Source: Actinomycetota bacterium (GTDB taxonomy: Bacteria; Actinomycetota; Actinomycetes; Nanopelagicales; Nanopelagicaceae). From it: a DNA stretch of 64,000 nt. Position numbers and translations under genes: made by a program. The notes below the pieces were generated by a model. It did not search any database, was not told where the DNA came from, and saw only the letters and a list, made by a program, of their open reading frames with translations. This document shows, piece by piece, positions 10,742 through 21,823 of the stretch (positions are counted from its first letter, which is position 1; each line of letters opens with the position of its first letter). Where the stretch lies: NCBI GenBank assembly GCA_014377015.1, contig JACMQL010000011.1, forward strand, positions 1-64,000, in the 5' to 3' direction.

Positions 10742-11969
10742 GCTGCACCGTCCCTTCGATTTCTGAAGTAGTAGATAACGAGGGAATCATGGGAACTGGG
10801 AATGGGGCTGCTTCGTCGGGAAGCGGTGCGAGGGCTGCCTTCTTTTTGGCGCTGTCAAAGCCAGCGCCAATCAACAGCACGATCAACACAATTGCGCTGG
10901 CGAATGAAATCACAGTTAGGCGCGAGGCTCCCTGAAGGGAGAGGACGCGCATTGTCGCAACAATCATGATCCAGAAAAGACTAGCTGGGATAAGGACCTT
11001 CCAGCCGAATTTCATGAACTGGTCATAACGCATACGCGGCAAAGTGCCGCGCAGCCATACGAAGATGAAGAAGAAGAAGATAACTTTTGCAAAGAACCAC
11101 ACGAGGGTAAACCAACCGCCGAGCCATTGCTCAGTGAAAGTCAATCCAGGAAGTGCGTGATAACCGCCCAGGAATAGTGTGGTTGCAAGTGCCGAGACTG
11201 CGACGATGTTCACGTACTCGGCAAGGAAGAAGAGTGCGAACTTCAGCGATGAATACTCAGTGTGGAAACCACCGACAAGTTCGCCTTCGGCTTCTGCTAA
11301 ATCGAATGGCGCGCGGTTTGTTTCACCGACCATGGAGATTGCATAAATAACAAAAGAAGGAAAGAGCACGACGCCGAACCACCACTTGTGCTGGGCTGCC
11401 ACGATTTCAGAAGTCGACATGGATCCTGCGTAGATAAAGACAGCCACTAGCGAAAGCCCCATCGCAACTTCGTAGGAAATAACTTGCGCGCTGGAGCGCA
11501 ATCCGCCCAGGAGGGGATAGGTAGAACCGGATGACCAACCGGCGAGCACAATTCCGTAAACACCAACAGATGCGATCGCCAATACATACAGCACGCCAAC
11601 TGGAAGGTCGGTTAGTTGCATCGCAGTGCGATGGCCGAAGAGTGAGACTTCACCCGACATCGGAATGACGGCGAATGACATAAAGCAAGCAGTTGCACTA
11701 ATGATCGGGGCAATGATGAAAACAATTTTGTCTGCCGCAGCAGGAACGAGATCTTCTTTCAGTGCCAATTTCACGCCGTCGGCAAGTGCTTGGATCAATC
11801 CGAAAGGACCGACTCGGTTTGGTCCAAGGCGCATCTGCATGCGGGCGACAATTCTTCGCTCGCCCCAGACGGCCATCAACGTCAGCAGAACGCAGACTGC
11901 AAATACGAGAACGCCCTTGACGGCAATCAGCCAGCCAGGATCTTGTCCGATTAATTCAGCTGTACTCAT
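10734..11969 (-). CDS. nuoH: NADH-quinone oxidoreductase subunit H
   Basis: This is a 411-residue, eight-helix membrane subunit that forms the quinone chamber with NuoB and NuoD. Signatures are [19 protein letters not shown] near the N-terminus, [21 protein letters not shown] and [13 protein letters not shown]. The frame is open 29 codons further upstream inside nuoG, but the ATG at 11969 overlaps the nuoG stop (TAATG) and gives the normal start MSTAELI, so it was chosen. The C-terminus has an acidic, proline-rich tail ([15 protein letters not shown]). Confidence 0.97.
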   Translation of the reverse strand: MSTAELIGQDPGWLIAVKGVLVFAVCVLLTLMAVWGERRIVARMQMRLGPNRVGPFGLIQALADGVKLALKEDLVPAAADKIVFIIAPIISATACFMSFAVIPMSGEVSLFGHRTAMQLTDLPVGVLYVLAIASVGVYGIVLAGWSSGSTYPLLGGLRSSAQVISYEVAMGLSLVAVFIYAGSMSTSEIVAAQHKWWFGVVLFPSFVIYAISMVGETNRAPFDLAEAEGELVGGFHTEYSSLKFALFFLAEYVNIVAVSALATTLFLGGYHALPGLTFTEQWLGGWFTLVWFFAKVIFFFFIFVWLRGTLPRMRYDQFMKFGWKVLIPASLFWIMIVATMRVLSLQGASRLTVISFASAIVLIVLLIGAGFDSAKKKAALAPLPDEAAPFPVPMIPSLSTTSEIEGTVQRG

Positions 11970-14335
11970 TAGTCCCTCACCACCGTTACGACGGCACCGC
12001 TTGCAACGCTGAGAGTTGCGAGAAGGTGCGAACCTTGTGAATTTCGCGACATCCAAACTGCGTCATCGCTGATCGATTCGATGAAAGATGGAAGAACAAT
12101 CGCACCGTGAGAATTCGAGATGCGAATTGCGTCGCCATCTACAACACCCAATTGTGCAGCTCGGCTTGGCGAAATTATCGCTACCGCCTTGCGAGCAGTG
12201 CCTGCCAAATTTTCCTCACCGTCCTGCAACGAGCCGGAATCAAGAAGGCGTCGCCAAGAAGTAAGGCGAGCTTCGTTGACTCCTAGTGTTACAAGTGCTG
12301 GGGCGACAACGCTTACAAACTTAGCCTTCTCGCCGTCCCACATTCCGATAGATGCGAATTCCTTGGCTGCGGCCGTTACCGACGACAGTCCAATTGGTCG
12401 TGACATCTCTTCAGAGATCATTGAAAGGATTCGTACATCCGAACGCTGGAGAGAATCGACTGCGGCATCAAATGATCGAGCGCGACCCTCCCAACTCATG
12501 AATGAACCTGACTTCTCAGTTACTGCGGCCACGGGAAGAACAACATCTGCAATCTTCGTGACTGCACTTGGTCGAATCTCAAGGCTGACGACGAATGTGT
12601 TCTTCATTGCAACGAGTGCATCGTGACTCTTCTCTGCATCGAGTGGATCGACTCCGCCGACAACTAAAGCTTGGATGTCACCGCTCATAGCCAAAGAAAT
12701 AATCTGTTGCGCATCTGCTCCGACACCTGATGGCAGCGCGTCAACGCCCCACGCGGTCTGCATATCAATTCGTGCAGCAGCGACATCGACTGGACGGCCG
12801 CCAGGCAACAAGTTTGCGATTGCGCCGGCATCGAGTGCGCCCCGCTCCCCAGCACGACGAGGAATCCATGCAATGGTCGCACCTGATTTTTCAGCAAGTG
12901 CAACCACTGCGGAAAGTGCACCAGCACTTTCACTCGCGCGCTCACCCACGAGGATGACTGACATGGCAGACAACTCTTGAGCCGCGATAGCCGCGGCTTC
13001 TGCACCTGGTGAGACGCAGACAAAAGTTGCGCGCAATTTCGCGTTGCCAACTGAAAGTTTGCTCGCGATTGCAACGACTTTAAGTCCTCGCTTGCGTACC
13101 TGCTTGTTAATTCTCAAGAAAACAATCGGTGATTCTTCTTCAGGTTCAAAACCGACCAACAGAACGGCATCAGACTTATCAATATCTTGGTAGGAAGGGT
13201 TGCTTCCAACAACTTTCGCGGCCAAGAAATCGCGCTCTTCAGTTGAGGACACGCGTGAGCGAAAATCAATGTCGTTTGTTCCCAATGAAATGCGCGCAAA
13301 TTTGGCGTAAGCGTATGCATCTTCGACAGTGGCGCGACCGCCGACCAAGACACCCGCGCGCTTCCCCTGCAATCCTGCCGCGGCCGCAGCAATGGCTTCT
13401 GGCCATGATGCTGGTTGTAGATCTCCCGCTGCATCACGCACTAGCGGCTGTGTTAAGCGATCATTAGCCGTCACATACTTAAACGCCCATCGACCCTTGT
13501 CGCAGTTCCATTCTTCGTTGACGGTCGAATCATCGCCGGCGAGGCGACGAAGCGTCTTGCCGCGACGAACATCAGTACGCAAAGAACATCCCGATGCGCA
13601 GTGCTCGCAAGCGGACGGAGTTGAAACCAAATCGAACGGACGAGCGCGGAATCTATAAGACGCCCCGGTTAGTGCGCCGACTGGGCAGATTTGAACTGTG
13701 TTTCCGGAGAAGTAACTTTCGAATGGTTGCTTCTCATAAATTCCAACTTGTTGAAGTGCGCCTCTCTCATTGAGCGTGATGAAAGGATCCCCTGCGATTT
13801 GATCAGAGAATCTGGTGCAACGCGCGCAAAGAACGCAACGTTCACGATCAAGGAGAACTTGCGACGAAATATTGATCGGCTTCTCAAAAATTCGCTTGGT
13901 TCCGGTAAAACGCGTATCGGCCTGGCCAGTGCTCATTGCCTGATTCTGCAACGGACACTCACCACCCTTGTCGCACACGGGACAATCAAGCGGGTGATTG
14001 ATGAGCAAAAATTCCATCACACCACGTTGTGCTTTCTCGGCAACCGGCGAGGTCAATTGGGTCTTCACGATCATGCCTGGTTCTACGGGAATGGTGCACG
14101 AAGCTTGTGGCTTTGGAAAAGCACGACCGTTGATCTCAATTTCGACCAAACATTGGCGACAGGCGCCGACTGGATCGAGCAGCGGATGATCACAAAAACG
14201 AGGAATCTGGATGCCGAGCTTTTCTGCTGCACGGATCACCAATGTGCCCTTTGGCACTGATACTTCGAAGCCATCAATTACGACAGTGATCAGATCGACC
14301 ATAGCGGTGGTCTTATCTTCTTGTGCTGTGGTCAT
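11969..14335 (-). CDS. nuoG: NADH-quinone oxidoreductase subunit G
   Basis: This is a 788-residue iron-sulfur subunit of the peripheral arm. It has an N-terminal [2Fe-2S] domain ([18 protein letters not shown]), the His/Cys-ligated cluster region with [17 protein letters not shown], the [4Fe-4S] motif [10 protein letters not shown]...CPVGAL, and a further four-cysteine site CEHCASGC, the N7-like cluster found in many bacterial NuoG proteins. A molybdopterin-oxidoreductase-like domain without visible cofactor chemistry fills the rest. Its start overlaps the nuoF stop as ATGA. It channels electrons from NuoE/F to NuoI. Confidence 0.96.
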   Translation of the reverse strand: MTTAQEDKTTAMVDLITVVIDGFEVSVPKGTLVIRAAEKLGIQIPRFCDHPLLDPVGACRQCLVEIEINGRAFPKPQASCTIPVEPGMIVKTQLTSPVAEKAQRGVMEFLLINHPLDCPVCDKGGECPLQNQAMSTGQADTRFTGTKRIFEKPINISSQVLLDRERCVLCARCTRFSDQIAGDPFITLNERGALQQVGIYEKQPFESYFSGNTVQICPVGALTGASYRFRARPFDLVSTPSACEHCASGCSLRTDVRRGKTLRRLAGDDSTVNEEWNCDKGRWAFKYVTANDRLTQPLVRDAAGDLQPASWPEAIAAAAAGLQGKRAGVLVGGRATVEDAYAYAKFARISLGTNDIDFRSRVSSTEERDFLAAKVVGSNPSYQDIDKSDAVLLVGFEPEEESPIVFLRINKQVRKRGLKVVAIASKLSVGNAKLRATFVCVSPGAEAAAIAAQELSAMSVILVGERASESAGALSAVVALAEKSGATIAWIPRRAGERGALDAGAIANLLPGGRPVDVAAARIDMQTAWGVDALPSGVGADAQQIISLAMSGDIQALVVGGVDPLDAEKSHDALVAMKNTFVVSLEIRPSAVTKIADVVLPVAAVTEKSGSFMSWEGRARSFDAAVDSLQRSDVRILSMISEEMSRPIGLSSVTAAAKEFASIGMWDGEKAKFVSVVAPALVTLGVNEARLTSWRRLLDSGSLQDGEENLAGTARKAVAIISPSRAAQLGVVDGDAIRISNSHGAIVLPSFIESISDDAVWMSRNSQGSHLLATLSVASGAVVTVVRD

Positions 14336-15642
14336 TTGGCATCAACTCCGGCAGTAGCAAAAAGTGTCGCGGCGCGCGGATCAAAAGGACAACCGCCGTT
14401 TGTCAGATGTGCGATGTATTCGTCACGGAAATATTGAATTGAAGAAGTAATTGGACTTGTTGCACCATCACCGAGTGCGCAGAAAGAACGGCCGAGAATG
14501 TTCTCGCAGAGATCAAGCAATTTATCCAGATCTGCTGCAGTTCCCTTGCCGTTTTCCAGATCGCGAAGGATCTGGACCAACCACCAGGTGCCTTCACGGC
14601 AGGGCGTGCACTTTCCGCAAGATTCGTGCTTATAAAACTCAGTCCATCTCAAGACCGCACGAACAACGCAAGTTGTCTCATCGAATATCTGAAGTGCCTT
14701 TGTGCCGAGCATTGAACCTGCCGCTGCAACACCTTCGTAATCCAAAGGAGTATCCAAGTGTGCCGCAGTGAATAGGGGTGTCGAAGAACCGCCCGGTGTC
14801 CAGAACTTGATTTCATGACCAGCGCGTACGCCGCCGGCAAGCTCGAGTACTTCGCGCAGCGTAATTCCAAGAGGTGCTTCAAATTGTCCAGGGCGCGTTA
14901 CGTGACCCGACAATGAATAAAGCGTCATGCCTTTGCTCTTCTCGGTGCCCATGGACGAGAACCATTCCGCGCCGTTGGCAATAATTGACGGAACGGATGC
15001 GATCGATTCGACGTTATTTACCACAGTCGGGCGCGCATACAGTCCTGCAATCGCTGGAAATGGAGGACGCAAACGAGGTTGACCACGAAATCCTTCGAGA
15101 GAATCAAGGAGGGCAGTCTCCTCACCGCAGATGTAAGCACCCGCACCCACGTGGAGAACTAATTCGAGATCCGTTTCAGTTTTGAAAATACCTTTACCTA
15201 GATAACCAGCTTTGTACGCATCTTCAATTGCTTGCTGAACGCGACGGACTACATGTGTCACTTCACCGCGAATGTATATGAATGCATACTTGGCACGAAT
15301 CGCATACGAGGCGATGATCATGCCTTCAATAAGTACATGCGGATTGGCCATCAGCAATGGGGTGTCTTTACATGTGCCAGGCTCGGATTCGTCCGCATTC
15401 ACAACTAAATAGTGTTCCTTGTCATCACCCTGTGGGATAAATCCCCACTTCATTCCGGTTGGGAAGCCGGCACCGCCGCGGCCGCGCAAACCAGAATCCT
15501 TAACGATTTGAATAACTGCGTCGGGCTCCATGGCCAGAGCTTTTTCGACGGCCTTGTATCCACCGTGGCGCTTATAGGCGTCAATAGTGAATGAATCTTT
15601 CTCATCCCAATGCGCCGAAAGTACGGGAGTTAAAGTCGTCAC
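14332..15642 (-). CDS. nuoF: NADH-quinone oxidoreductase subunit F (FMN, NADH site)
   Basis: This is a 436-residue flavoprotein subunit that oxidises NADH. Visible sites are the NADH-binding glycine loop RGRGGAGFPTGMKWGF, the FMN region GAGAYICGEETALLDSLEG and the [4Fe-4S] motif ESCGKCTPCREG with its distal Cys in CALGDGA. The length is normal. It overlaps nuoE upstream and nuoG downstream by four bases each. Confidence 0.97.
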   Translation of the reverse strand: MTTLTPVLSAHWDEKDSFTIDAYKRHGGYKAVEKALAMEPDAVIQIVKDSGLRGRGGAGFPTGMKWGFIPQGDDKEHYLVVNADESEPGTCKDTPLLMANPHVLIEGMIIASYAIRAKYAFIYIRGEVTHVVRRVQQAIEDAYKAGYLGKGIFKTETDLELVLHVGAGAYICGEETALLDSLEGFRGQPRLRPPFPAIAGLYARPTVVNNVESIASVPSIIANGAEWFSSMGTEKSKGMTLYSLSGHVTRPGQFEAPLGITLREVLELAGGVRAGHEIKFWTPGGSSTPLFTAAHLDTPLDYEGVAAAGSMLGTKALQIFDETTCVVRAVLRWTEFYKHESCGKCTPCREGTWWLVQILRDLENGKGTAADLDKLLDLCENILGRSFCALGDGATSPITSSIQYFRDEYIAHLTNGGCPFDPRAATLFATAGVDAK

Positions 15643-16271
15643 GACTTGCCTGCTTTCTTGGAAATTTCCAAACCGAGGAGAGAAGGCTCTCCAGCTTGCA
15701 CACCCTCAAAAGCATGACCGTCATTTAATCCAGCCAGGACTGCCGAATTCTCTTTCCATGTCGGAAGAGCATTCGGTCCGCGCGTTGGCGCGGGTGGATT
15801 TCCTTGGCGAGCGCCGTCGACTAGTGCCTTGGCGGATTCAACTGTTTGATTGTCGTAGAACTCCCAGTTAGCCATGACAACAGGTGCATAGTCGCATGCC
15901 GCATTGCACTCAAGATGCTCAAGTGAAACTTTGCCATCCGCGGTTACTCCGTCATTTTCCAAATCGAGATGTTCTTTAAGTGCGGCGAAGATTTCGTCCC
16001 CACCCATGACCGCGCAGAGCGTATTTGTACAAACTCCGACGTGGTACTCGCCCACCGGCTTGCGCTTGTACTGCGTATAGAAAGTTGCCACTGCCGAAAC
16101 TTCTGCGGTCGCAAGACCTAATTTTATAGCCAAGGTCTCGATGCCGTCGCTGGTCACAAAGCCGTCCTTTGATTGCACGAAATGCAGCAAAGGCATAATT
16201 GCTGATCGTGATCGTGGGTATCTGGCAATGATCGAATCCATGATCACTAGATCTTCTTCGTTATAGGCCAT
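15639..16271 (-). CDS. nuoE: NADH-quinone oxidoreductase subunit E
   Basis: This 210-residue thioredoxin-fold subunit carries the [2Fe-2S] cluster N1a. The four ligands are visible in VCTNTLCAVMGG and LECNAACDYAP. The N-terminal helical region with YTQYKRKPVGEYHV is typical. The C-terminal 45 residues (PPAPTRGPNALPTW onward) form a low-complexity extension that actinobacterial homologues often carry. It works with NuoF and NuoG as the NADH input module. Confidence 0.96.
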   Translation of the reverse strand: MAYNEEDLVIMDSIIARYPRSRSAIMPLLHFVQSKDGFVTSDGIETLAIKLGLATAEVSAVATFYTQYKRKPVGEYHVGVCTNTLCAVMGGDEIFAALKEHLDLENDGVTADGKVSLEHLECNAACDYAPVVMANWEFYDNQTVESAKALVDGARQGNPPAPTRGPNALPTWKENSAVLAGLNDGHAFEGVQAGEPSLLGLEISKKAGKS

Positions 16272-17623
16272 TAGCGATCAACTCCTCCCATAACAGGGTC
16301 AATGGAGGCAACCGCTGCAACGATGTCGGCAATCAAACTTCCTTCGCACATAGCGGAGGTTGACTGCAAATTATTGAAAGATGGTTCGCGGAAATGCATA
16401 CGGTACGGACGGGTTCCGCCATCTGAAACTACGTGCGCACCTAGCTCGCCGCGAGGTGATTCGACGGTTGCATAAACTTCGCCAACTGGAACCCGGAAAC
16501 CTTCTGTCACAAGTTTGAAGTGGTGGATAAGCGATTCCATTGAGGTACCCATGATCTGACGGATATGTTCGAGCGAGTTGCCTATTCCGTCACCGCCGAG
16601 TGCTAATTGGGAAGGCCAGGCAATCTTCTTATCGGCAACCATGACTGGAGCCCCTGCAAGTCCTTCGAGTTTGTCGACGCACTGTTCGATGATGCGAAGA
16701 GATTGCTCAAGTTCTCCCATACGAATCAGAAAACGACCGTAAACATCGCAAGTATCTGCCGTGATGACATCGAAGTTGTAATTCTCGTATCCCGAATACG
16801 GCTGCATCTTGCGCAGATCCCATGGCATACCTGTTGAACGAAGCACAGGTCCGGTGATGCCAAGGGTCGTACAACCAGCCAAATCAAGGTATCCAATGCC
16901 TTCGGTCCGCTTCATCCAGATGGTGTTACCGATGAGCAACTTGTCATTGTCCTGAAAATCGCGGCGTAATTCTTTTACGGTTTCGCGAATCTTCGTGAGA
17001 GCTTCTGGTGGCAAATCTTGGGCAACTCCACCTGGGCGGATGTACGCCATGTTCATACGCAAGCCCGAGATCATTTCGAATACATCTAGAACTTTTTCGC
17101 GTTCGCGGAAGCAGAAGATCATCGGGGTAAGTGCGCCAAGTTCAAGTGCACCGGTGCCGAGTGCAACCATGTGAGAAGAAATTCGATTGAATTCCATCAT
17201 CAAAACGCGAATAACACTGGCACGCACGGGAACATCATTTGTGATGCCCAATAATTTCTCAACTGCTAAGCAGTATGCGGTCTCGTTAAACAAAGGGGCC
17301 AAATAATCCATACGGGTTACGAAAGTGACCCCCTGCGTCCAATTTCGATATTCCATGTTCTTCTCGATACCAGTGTGCAGGTATCCGATGCCACACCGAA
17401 CCTCTTGAACAGTTTCGCCTTCGAGCTCGAGGACGAGGCGAAGTACACCATGGGTAGAGGGATGTTGAGGTCCCATATTTACGACGACGCGCTCTTCCTT
17501 CGATGCGCCAATTTCTGTTACCAGTGAATCCCAATCTCCACCGGTGACAGAGAAGACAGTTCCTTCAGTGGTCTCGAGTGATGGCGCGTACGGATCGATA
17601 ATCGGATCTGTTGAATTACTCAT
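16271..17623 (-). CDS. nuoD: NADH-quinone oxidoreductase subunit D
   Basis: This is a 450-residue 49-kDa-type subunit related to the [NiFe]-hydrogenase large subunit. It lines the quinone pocket with NuoB. Signatures include [14 protein letters not shown], with the quinone-ligand histidine, [14 protein letters not shown], and the C-terminal MGGVDR. It is a single-domain NuoD, not fused to NuoC. Its start overlaps the nuoC stop and its stop shares a base with the nuoE start. Confidence 0.97.
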   Translation of the reverse strand: MSNSTDPIIDPYAPSLETTEGTVFSVTGGDWDSLVTEIGASKEERVVVNMGPQHPSTHGVLRLVLELEGETVQEVRCGIGYLHTGIEKNMEYRNWTQGVTFVTRMDYLAPLFNETAYCLAVEKLLGITNDVPVRASVIRVLMMEFNRISSHMVALGTGALELGALTPMIFCFREREKVLDVFEMISGLRMNMAYIRPGGVAQDLPPEALTKIRETVKELRRDFQDNDKLLIGNTIWMKRTEGIGYLDLAGCTTLGITGPVLRSTGMPWDLRKMQPYSGYENYNFDVITADTCDVYGRFLIRMGELEQSLRIIEQCVDKLEGLAGAPVMVADKKIAWPSQLALGGDGIGNSLEHIRQIMGTSMESLIHHFKLVTEGFRVPVGEVYATVESPRGELGAHVVSDGGTRPYRMHFREPSFNNLQSTSAMCEGSLIADIVAAVASIDPVMGGVDR

Positions 17624-18264
17624 CGATAAGACCTCCTCTCGTCTGGAGGGGGCACGGTGGCACCTTTGTACTCAACGGGAATTCCACCGAGTGGATAATC
17701 TTTGCGTTGCGGATGTCCACGCCAGTCATCTGGCATTAAAATTCGAGTCAGACCTGGATGTCCGTCGAAAATAATTCCGAACATGTCGAAAGTTTCGCGT
17801 TCGTTCCAATTGTTACCGGCCCACACCTCAACCAGTGATGGCACATGCGGATCGCTGTCAGGAATACAGACTTCGATTCGGATACGGCGATTGTGTGTCA
17901 TCGAAAGCAATGGGTAAACGGCATGAAGTTCGCGGCCAGTTTCATCCGGATAATGAACTCCGCTAACACCCATGCACATTTCGAAAAGCAGTTTGTCACG
18001 AAGAATAAGTGCGACATCAAATAACTTTTTACGCTTGACAAATAAAGTCAGCTCGCCTCTATCAACGACTACGCGCTCAATTGCATCCGCAAAATCCGGG
18101 TACGCGCGCTCTAATTCATCAGCAACTTCATCGAAATAACTTCCGTAAGGGCGCTCACTCGATCCAGTAAATGCCGGCGTGTGAACAAGTCCGCCGTATC
18201 CCGAAGTGTCTCCAGTGTCGTGAGTTCCAAACATTCCTTGATCAGTTGTCGTGTTCTCGCTCAC
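17620..18264 (-). CDS. nuoC: NADH-quinone oxidoreductase subunit C
   Basis: This is a 214-residue 30-kDa-type structural subunit of the peripheral arm. The family signature [20 protein letters not shown] and the closing [13 protein letters not shown] are present. The first 60 residues are a variable, Gly/Thr-rich extension. The C-terminus ([14 protein letters not shown]) matches actinobacterial NuoC. It overlaps nuoB and nuoD by four bases on each side. Confidence 0.96.
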   Translation of the reverse strand: MSENTTTDQGMFGTHDTGDTSGYGGLVHTPAFTGSSERPYGSYFDEVADELERAYPDFADAIERVVVDRGELTLFVKRKKLFDVALILRDKLLFEMCMGVSGVHYPDETGRELHAVYPLLSMTHNRRIRIEVCIPDSDPHVPSLVEVWAGNNWNERETFDMFGIIFDGHPGLTRILMPDDWRGHPQRKDYPLGGIPVEYKGATVPPPDERRSYR

Positions 18265-18827
18265 GCTAGCAACCCCTTCAACTGATGGGTTGGCTTGGCG
18301 GCAAGTGCTGCAGCTTCAACGTCTCTGATCACCTGGGCTCGATTAGATCCCAACTTCTCGTCGTAAATTGATGCATGCAGTTTCAAAATCGCATCCATGA
18401 GCATTTCTGGACGTGGCGGGCAACCTGGCAAGTAAATATCCACTGGCACAACATGATCAACACCCTGCACAATCGCGTAGTTATTGAACATTCCGCCGGA
18501 GGATGCGCACGCGCCCATTGCAATTACCCATTTTGGGGCGGCCATTTGATCGTAAATCTGACGCAGCACTGGCGCCATCTTGTTAGAGACGCGTCCGGCA
18601 ACGATCATCAAATCTGCTTGTCGTGGGGAAGCGCGAAAAACTTCCATTCCAAATCTTGCTAAGTCGTATCGACCACCGCCGGCTGCCATCATCTCGATAG
18701 CGCAACACGCTAAACCAAAAGTTGCCGGCCACAATGAATTTTTACGCATGTAACCAGCAAGTTTTTCAACGCTGGTAAGAAGGAATCCACTCGGTAACTT
18801 TTCTTCTAGACCCACAATTAATCCCAT
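18261..18827 (-). CDS. nuoB: NADH-quinone oxidoreductase subunit B (cluster N2)
   Basis: This subunit of about 188 residues holds cluster N2, the last electron carrier before the quinone. The tandem cysteines are in LACCAIEMM, and the others in GRVSNKMAP...MGACASSGG and [11 protein letters not shown]-type sequence (here [11 protein letters not shown]). The frame is open to 18848, inside nuoA. I chose the ATG at 18827 ([15 protein letters not shown]), which overlaps the nuoA stop; a GTG at 18815 giving [10 protein letters not shown] is also possible and would match relatives that start directly at this motif. The identity is secure and only the first few residues are uncertain. Confidence 0.95.
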   Translation of the reverse strand: MGLIVGLEEKLPSGFLLTSVEKLAGYMRKNSLWPATFGLACCAIEMMAAGGGRYDLARFGMEVFRASPRQADLMIVAGRVSNKMAPVLRQIYDQMAAPKWVIAMGACASSGGMFNNYAIVQGVDHVVPVDIYLPGCPPRPEMLMDAILKLHASIYDEKLGSNRAQVIRDVEAAALAAKPTHQLKGLLA

Positions 18828-19189
18828 TCCAATCCGCCGCGGCGCCACACATAGGCGTACGCGACGAAAACAGTTGCGATAAAAATTCCCATTTCAGCGA
18901 GTCCGAATAGTCCGAGCTTGTCGAATGTCACGGCCCACGGATAAAGGAAGACGATTTCGATGTCGAAAATAATGAAGAGCATCGCCGTTAAAAAATATTT
19001 AACTGGGAATCGCCCGCCTTCAGCGGCCTGCGGACTTGGCTCGATTCCGCATTCGTATGCAGAGAGCTTGGCGCGGTTGTACTTCTTTGGCCCCGTGATT
19101 GCGGCGATGCCGACAGAAATGACGGCGAAACCAAATCCGATGGCACCGATCACGAGGATCGGGATATATGGATTTCCAGTGCTTGTCAT
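18818..19189 (-). CDS. nuoA: NADH-quinone oxidoreductase subunit A
   Basis: This is a 123-residue, three-helix membrane subunit at the junction of the two arms. It has YECGIEPSP, the conserved loop with Cys, and [12 protein letters not shown] with the acidic residues of the second helix. It lies 43 bases downstream of menG with no visible terminator between them, so the whole nuo operon is probably read from the menG promoter. Confidence 0.96.
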   Translation of the reverse strand: MTSTGNPYIPILVIGAIGFGFAVISVGIAAITGPKKYNRAKLSAYECGIEPSPQAAEGGRFPVKYFLTAMLFIIFDIEIVFLYPWAVTFDKLGLFGLAEMGIFIATVFVAYAYVWRRGGLEWD

Positions 19190-19232
19190 GATGAACGAAA
19201 TCCTATGGTCGCCAAGGCTCTACCTCTAACCC

Positions 19233-19925
19233 TTAAGCCTTTTTCGCCTTGTGAACTGCAACAACCCCACCGGTCAAATTTTCCCATTCGGCCTCGCCCC
19301 ATCCGGCAGCTGTTATACGAGCCGCTAGGGCGGCCTGATCTGGCCAGGCTCGGATCGACTGGGCAAGATAAATATAGGCATCTGGATTGCTGGAGGTAAT
19401 GCGTGCGATAACGGGCAGCAGACGCATCAGGTAATTGGTATAAATGGTGCGAAACGGACGCCAAACTGGGTGGGAGAACTCCACCACCACCAGCCGACCA
19501 CCCGATTGCGTCACGCGCAGAGCCTCGCGCAACGCTTTGTCGATATCGGCCGTGTTGCGCAGCCCGAAAGAAATAGTGACAACATCGAATTCGGCGTCGG
19601 CAAAGGGCAAATTGAGGGCGTCGGCTTTGGTAAAAGGCAGGTGCGGACGGGCTTTTCTCCCTGCCGCCAGCATGCCTTCCGAGAAATCGACCGGAATTAC
19701 CTCCGCCCCAGCTGCCGCCAGCGGTTCACTTGATGAACCTGTGCCAGCGGCAAGGTCCAAAATCTTCATTCCCGGCTTGGGGGCGATGATTGCGGTGGCG
19801 GCGCGGCGCCACGCTTTAGCGCGACCCAGACTAAGCAGATCATTTACCAGGTCGTAGCGCTTTGCGACCCCGTCGAACATGGCGGCAACTTCATCTGGAT
19901 CTTTATCAAGATTGGCGCGCGACAT
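19233..19925 (-). CDS. menG: Demethylmenaquinone methyltransferase
   Basis: This 230-residue class I SAM-dependent methyltransferase of the UbiE/MenG family makes menaquinone from demethylmenaquinone. The SAM-binding loop [12 protein letters not shown] is at about residues 55-66. The family signatures [18 protein letters not shown] and VVVEFSHP are present. It is the first gene of the minus-strand block that continues into nuoA, placing the last step of quinone synthesis in the same transcript as the quinone-reducing complex. Its upstream region is shared with divergent bioY. No ubiquinone genes are present, so the menaquinone role is preferred. Confidence 0.94.
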   Translation of the reverse strand: MSRANLDKDPDEVAAMFDGVAKRYDLVNDLLSLGRAKAWRRAATAIIAPKPGMKILDLAAGTGSSSEPLAAAGAEVIPVDFSEGMLAAGRKARPHLPFTKADALNLPFADAEFDVVTISFGLRNTADIDKALREALRVTQSGGRLVVVEFSHPVWRPFRTIYTNYLMRLLPVIARITSSNPDAYIYLAQSIRAWPDQAALAARITAAGWGEAEWENLTGGVVAVHKAKKA

Positions 19926-19941
19926 AGCGATATTGTCCTGC

Positions 19942-19951
19942 AGAGTAGGCT
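19942..19951. promoter_or_regulatory. Divergent overlapping -10 elements, menG and bioY
   Basis: On the plus strand TAGGCT at 19946-19951 lies about 60 bases before the bioY ATG. On the minus strand TACTCT at 19947-19942 lies 16 bases before the menG ATG. Both fit the TANNNT form of the main sigma factor -10, and they overlap by two bases. I see no convincing -35 on either side. Confidence 0.45.
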
Positions 19952-20011
19952 CGCTTCCAAATCCATTCTTGCTAACTCAGATCCCATGCCGTGAAAAACG
20001 AAGGAGTCAAG

Positions 20012-20590
20012 ATGTCTTTCAGTGCTACTACAACTTTACGGGCTGCCGTTTTTCCCCGTACCTCAGCGATTACAAATATTGTCGCCGTTGTGGGCGGAGC
20101 AGCTTTGCTCTCGATCTTGGCGCAGATTGCCTTTCCGATTCCAGGATCACCCGTGCCAGTCACTGGTCAAACACTCGGCGTCCTCCTTATTGGTGCCAGT
20201 TATGGAGCCAGACTAGGGCTGGCCACTTTTCTCACCTACCTTCTCGTTGGTATTGCTGGGGCACCCGTCTTTGCCGATGGTGCGAGCGGACTGTCACGCT
20301 TAACTGGACCGACCGGCGGTTACCTCGTCGGCATGCTCGTCGCCACCTATCTAGTTGGCGCGCTCGCAGGTCGTCGCTGGGATCAGCGACTTCGTACCGC
20401 GTTGCCAGCAATGCTCCTTGGCAACGTAGTTATCTTCGGTTTCGGAATGTTCTGGCTACATCACTACACCGGCAAGAGTTGGTCGTGGACCGTTTCGGCC
20501 GGACTGACCCCATTCATCATCGGTGAAATTCTCAAAATTGCTATCGCAGGAACTTCGTTGCCCCTCGTGTGGCGCTTCGTCCAGAAATAA
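20012..20590 (+). CDS. bioY: Biotin transporter BioY (ECF S component)
   Basis: This membrane protein of about 192 residues has six hydrophobic segments and captures biotin as the substrate-specific part of an ECF transporter. Signatures are PGSPVPVTGQTLGVLLIG and GPTGGYLVG. The frame is open from a GTG at 19991, but AAGGAG sits 6 bases before the ATG at 20012, so that start was chosen. The EcfA/EcfT energising subunits are not in the window and may be shared elsewhere. The gene is followed after 6 bases by menF. Confidence 0.93.
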   Translation: MSFSATTTLRAAVFPRTSAITNIVAVVGGAALLSILAQIAFPIPGSPVPVTGQTLGVLLIGASYGARLGLATFLTYLLVGIAGAPVFADGASGLSRLTGPTGGYLVGMLVATYLVGALAGRRWDQRLRTALPAMLLGNVVIFGFGMFWLHHYTGKSWSWTVSAGLTPFIIGEILKIAIAGTSLPLVWRFVQK

Positions 20591-20596
20591 AACTGA

Positions 20597-21823
20597 GTGA
20601 GTCCATTAACTCAGGTCACTACCGCACGCCTTGGTGACCACCTTCCGCTGATTGAACTGATTCCTGATACCGATGCATTGGCGTGGGTGCGACGCGGTGA
20701 AGGTTTAGTCGGTTGGGGAATTCACGCTAAGACCAGCGTTAAAGGACCGCACCGATTTAAAGATGCACGCGAGTGGTGGCATCAGCACCTCGAGCAATTT
20801 TCCGTAACAGATACGGTGCATGGCACTGGCACTGGTCCCATCTTGTTCACTTCATTTTCCTTCGACGAAGAAGACGATTCCGTTTTAATTATTCCTGAGG
20901 TAACAGTTGGAATGCGCGGCGGACAATCGTGGATCACTTGGATCGGCGATGCACCGCAACCATCGTTAGCAGACCAAGTGGAACTTCTTACTTCACTGCA
21001 ACTTTCCTGGAGCGATGGAACCCTGAGCACCGATCTCTGGCAAGAAAGAGTCTCTAGTGCGATTTCTCGGATTCAATCAGGTGCTATCGACAAGGTTGTG
21101 TTAGCGCGCGATCTCAACGGCACTGCTGAAGCGCGCATTGATCCGCGTTCAGTTTTGCGCAATTTGGAAAGTGAATACCCCTCGACATGGTGCTTCGCTG
21201 TTGGCGAACTCGTCGGTGCTACTCCTGAACTACTGCTCCGCTTAAATAGATCCATGGTTACCTCTCGCGTGCTTGCCGGAACAATCAGTAGAACCGGTGA
21301 TGATGAAAAGGATTTGGCACTTGCTGCCTCTCTAGCCAGATCATCAAAAGACCTGGAAGAACATGTTTATGCAGTTCGTTCAGTCGCAGATTCGCTGGCT
21401 CCATTTTGCTCATCGACTAACGTGCCAGACTCGCCATTTGTTTTGCACTTAGCGAATGTCATGCATTTAGCAACTGATGTGACAGGTGCGATCGCGGAAA
21501 CTTCGCAACACATCGATACTTTTTCAATTCTGGAAAAACTTCATCCCTCGGCAGCGGTGTGCGGTACCCCGACCGCTGCTGCAGCTGCTGTCATTTCTGA
21601 ATTAGAGGGAATGTCGCGCGGCAGATATGCCGGACCTGTCGGCTGGATTGATGCACGTGGAGATGGAGAACTTGGGATTGCCCTTCGTTGCGGGCAGATC
21701 GAAGCGAATCGCATAAAGATTTACGCGGGGTGCGGGATCGTCTCAGGTTCAGATCCTTATCGTGAACTCGCGGAAAGTCAGGCCAAGTTTACGCCGATGA
21801 TAAGTGCGTTAAGTCGGGATTAA
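20597..21823 (+). CDS. menF: Isochorismate synthase
   Basis: This is a 408-residue chorismate-utilising enzyme that opens menaquinone synthesis by converting chorismate to isochorismate. The C-terminal chorismate-binding domain shows KVVLARD, VGATPELLLRL, SRVLAGTISRTGDD, HPSAAVCGTPTAAA and GPVGWIDARGDGELGIALRC, followed by IYAGCGIVSGSDP. The start is a GTG at 20597. An isochorismate synthase is preferred over an anthranilate or salicylate synthase because menD lies next to it. Its TAA overlaps the convergent menD stop in GATTAAAG. Confidence 0.92.
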   Translation: MSPLTQVTTARLGDHLPLIELIPDTDALAWVRRGEGLVGWGIHAKTSVKGPHRFKDAREWWHQHLEQFSVTDTVHGTGTGPILFTSFSFDEEDDSVLIIPEVTVGMRGGQSWITWIGDAPQPSLADQVELLTSLQLSWSDGTLSTDLWQERVSSAISRIQSGAIDKVVLARDLNGTAEARIDPRSVLRNLESEYPSTWCFAVGELVGATPELLLRLNRSMVTSRVLAGTISRTGDDEKDLALAASLARSSKDLEEHVYAVRSVADSLAPFCSSTNVPDSPFVLHLANVMHLATDVTGAIAETSQHIDTFSILEKLHPSAAVCGTPTAAAAAVISELEGMSRGRYAGPVGWIDARGDGELGIALRCGQIEANRIKIYAGCGIVSGSDPYRELAESQAKFTPMISALSRD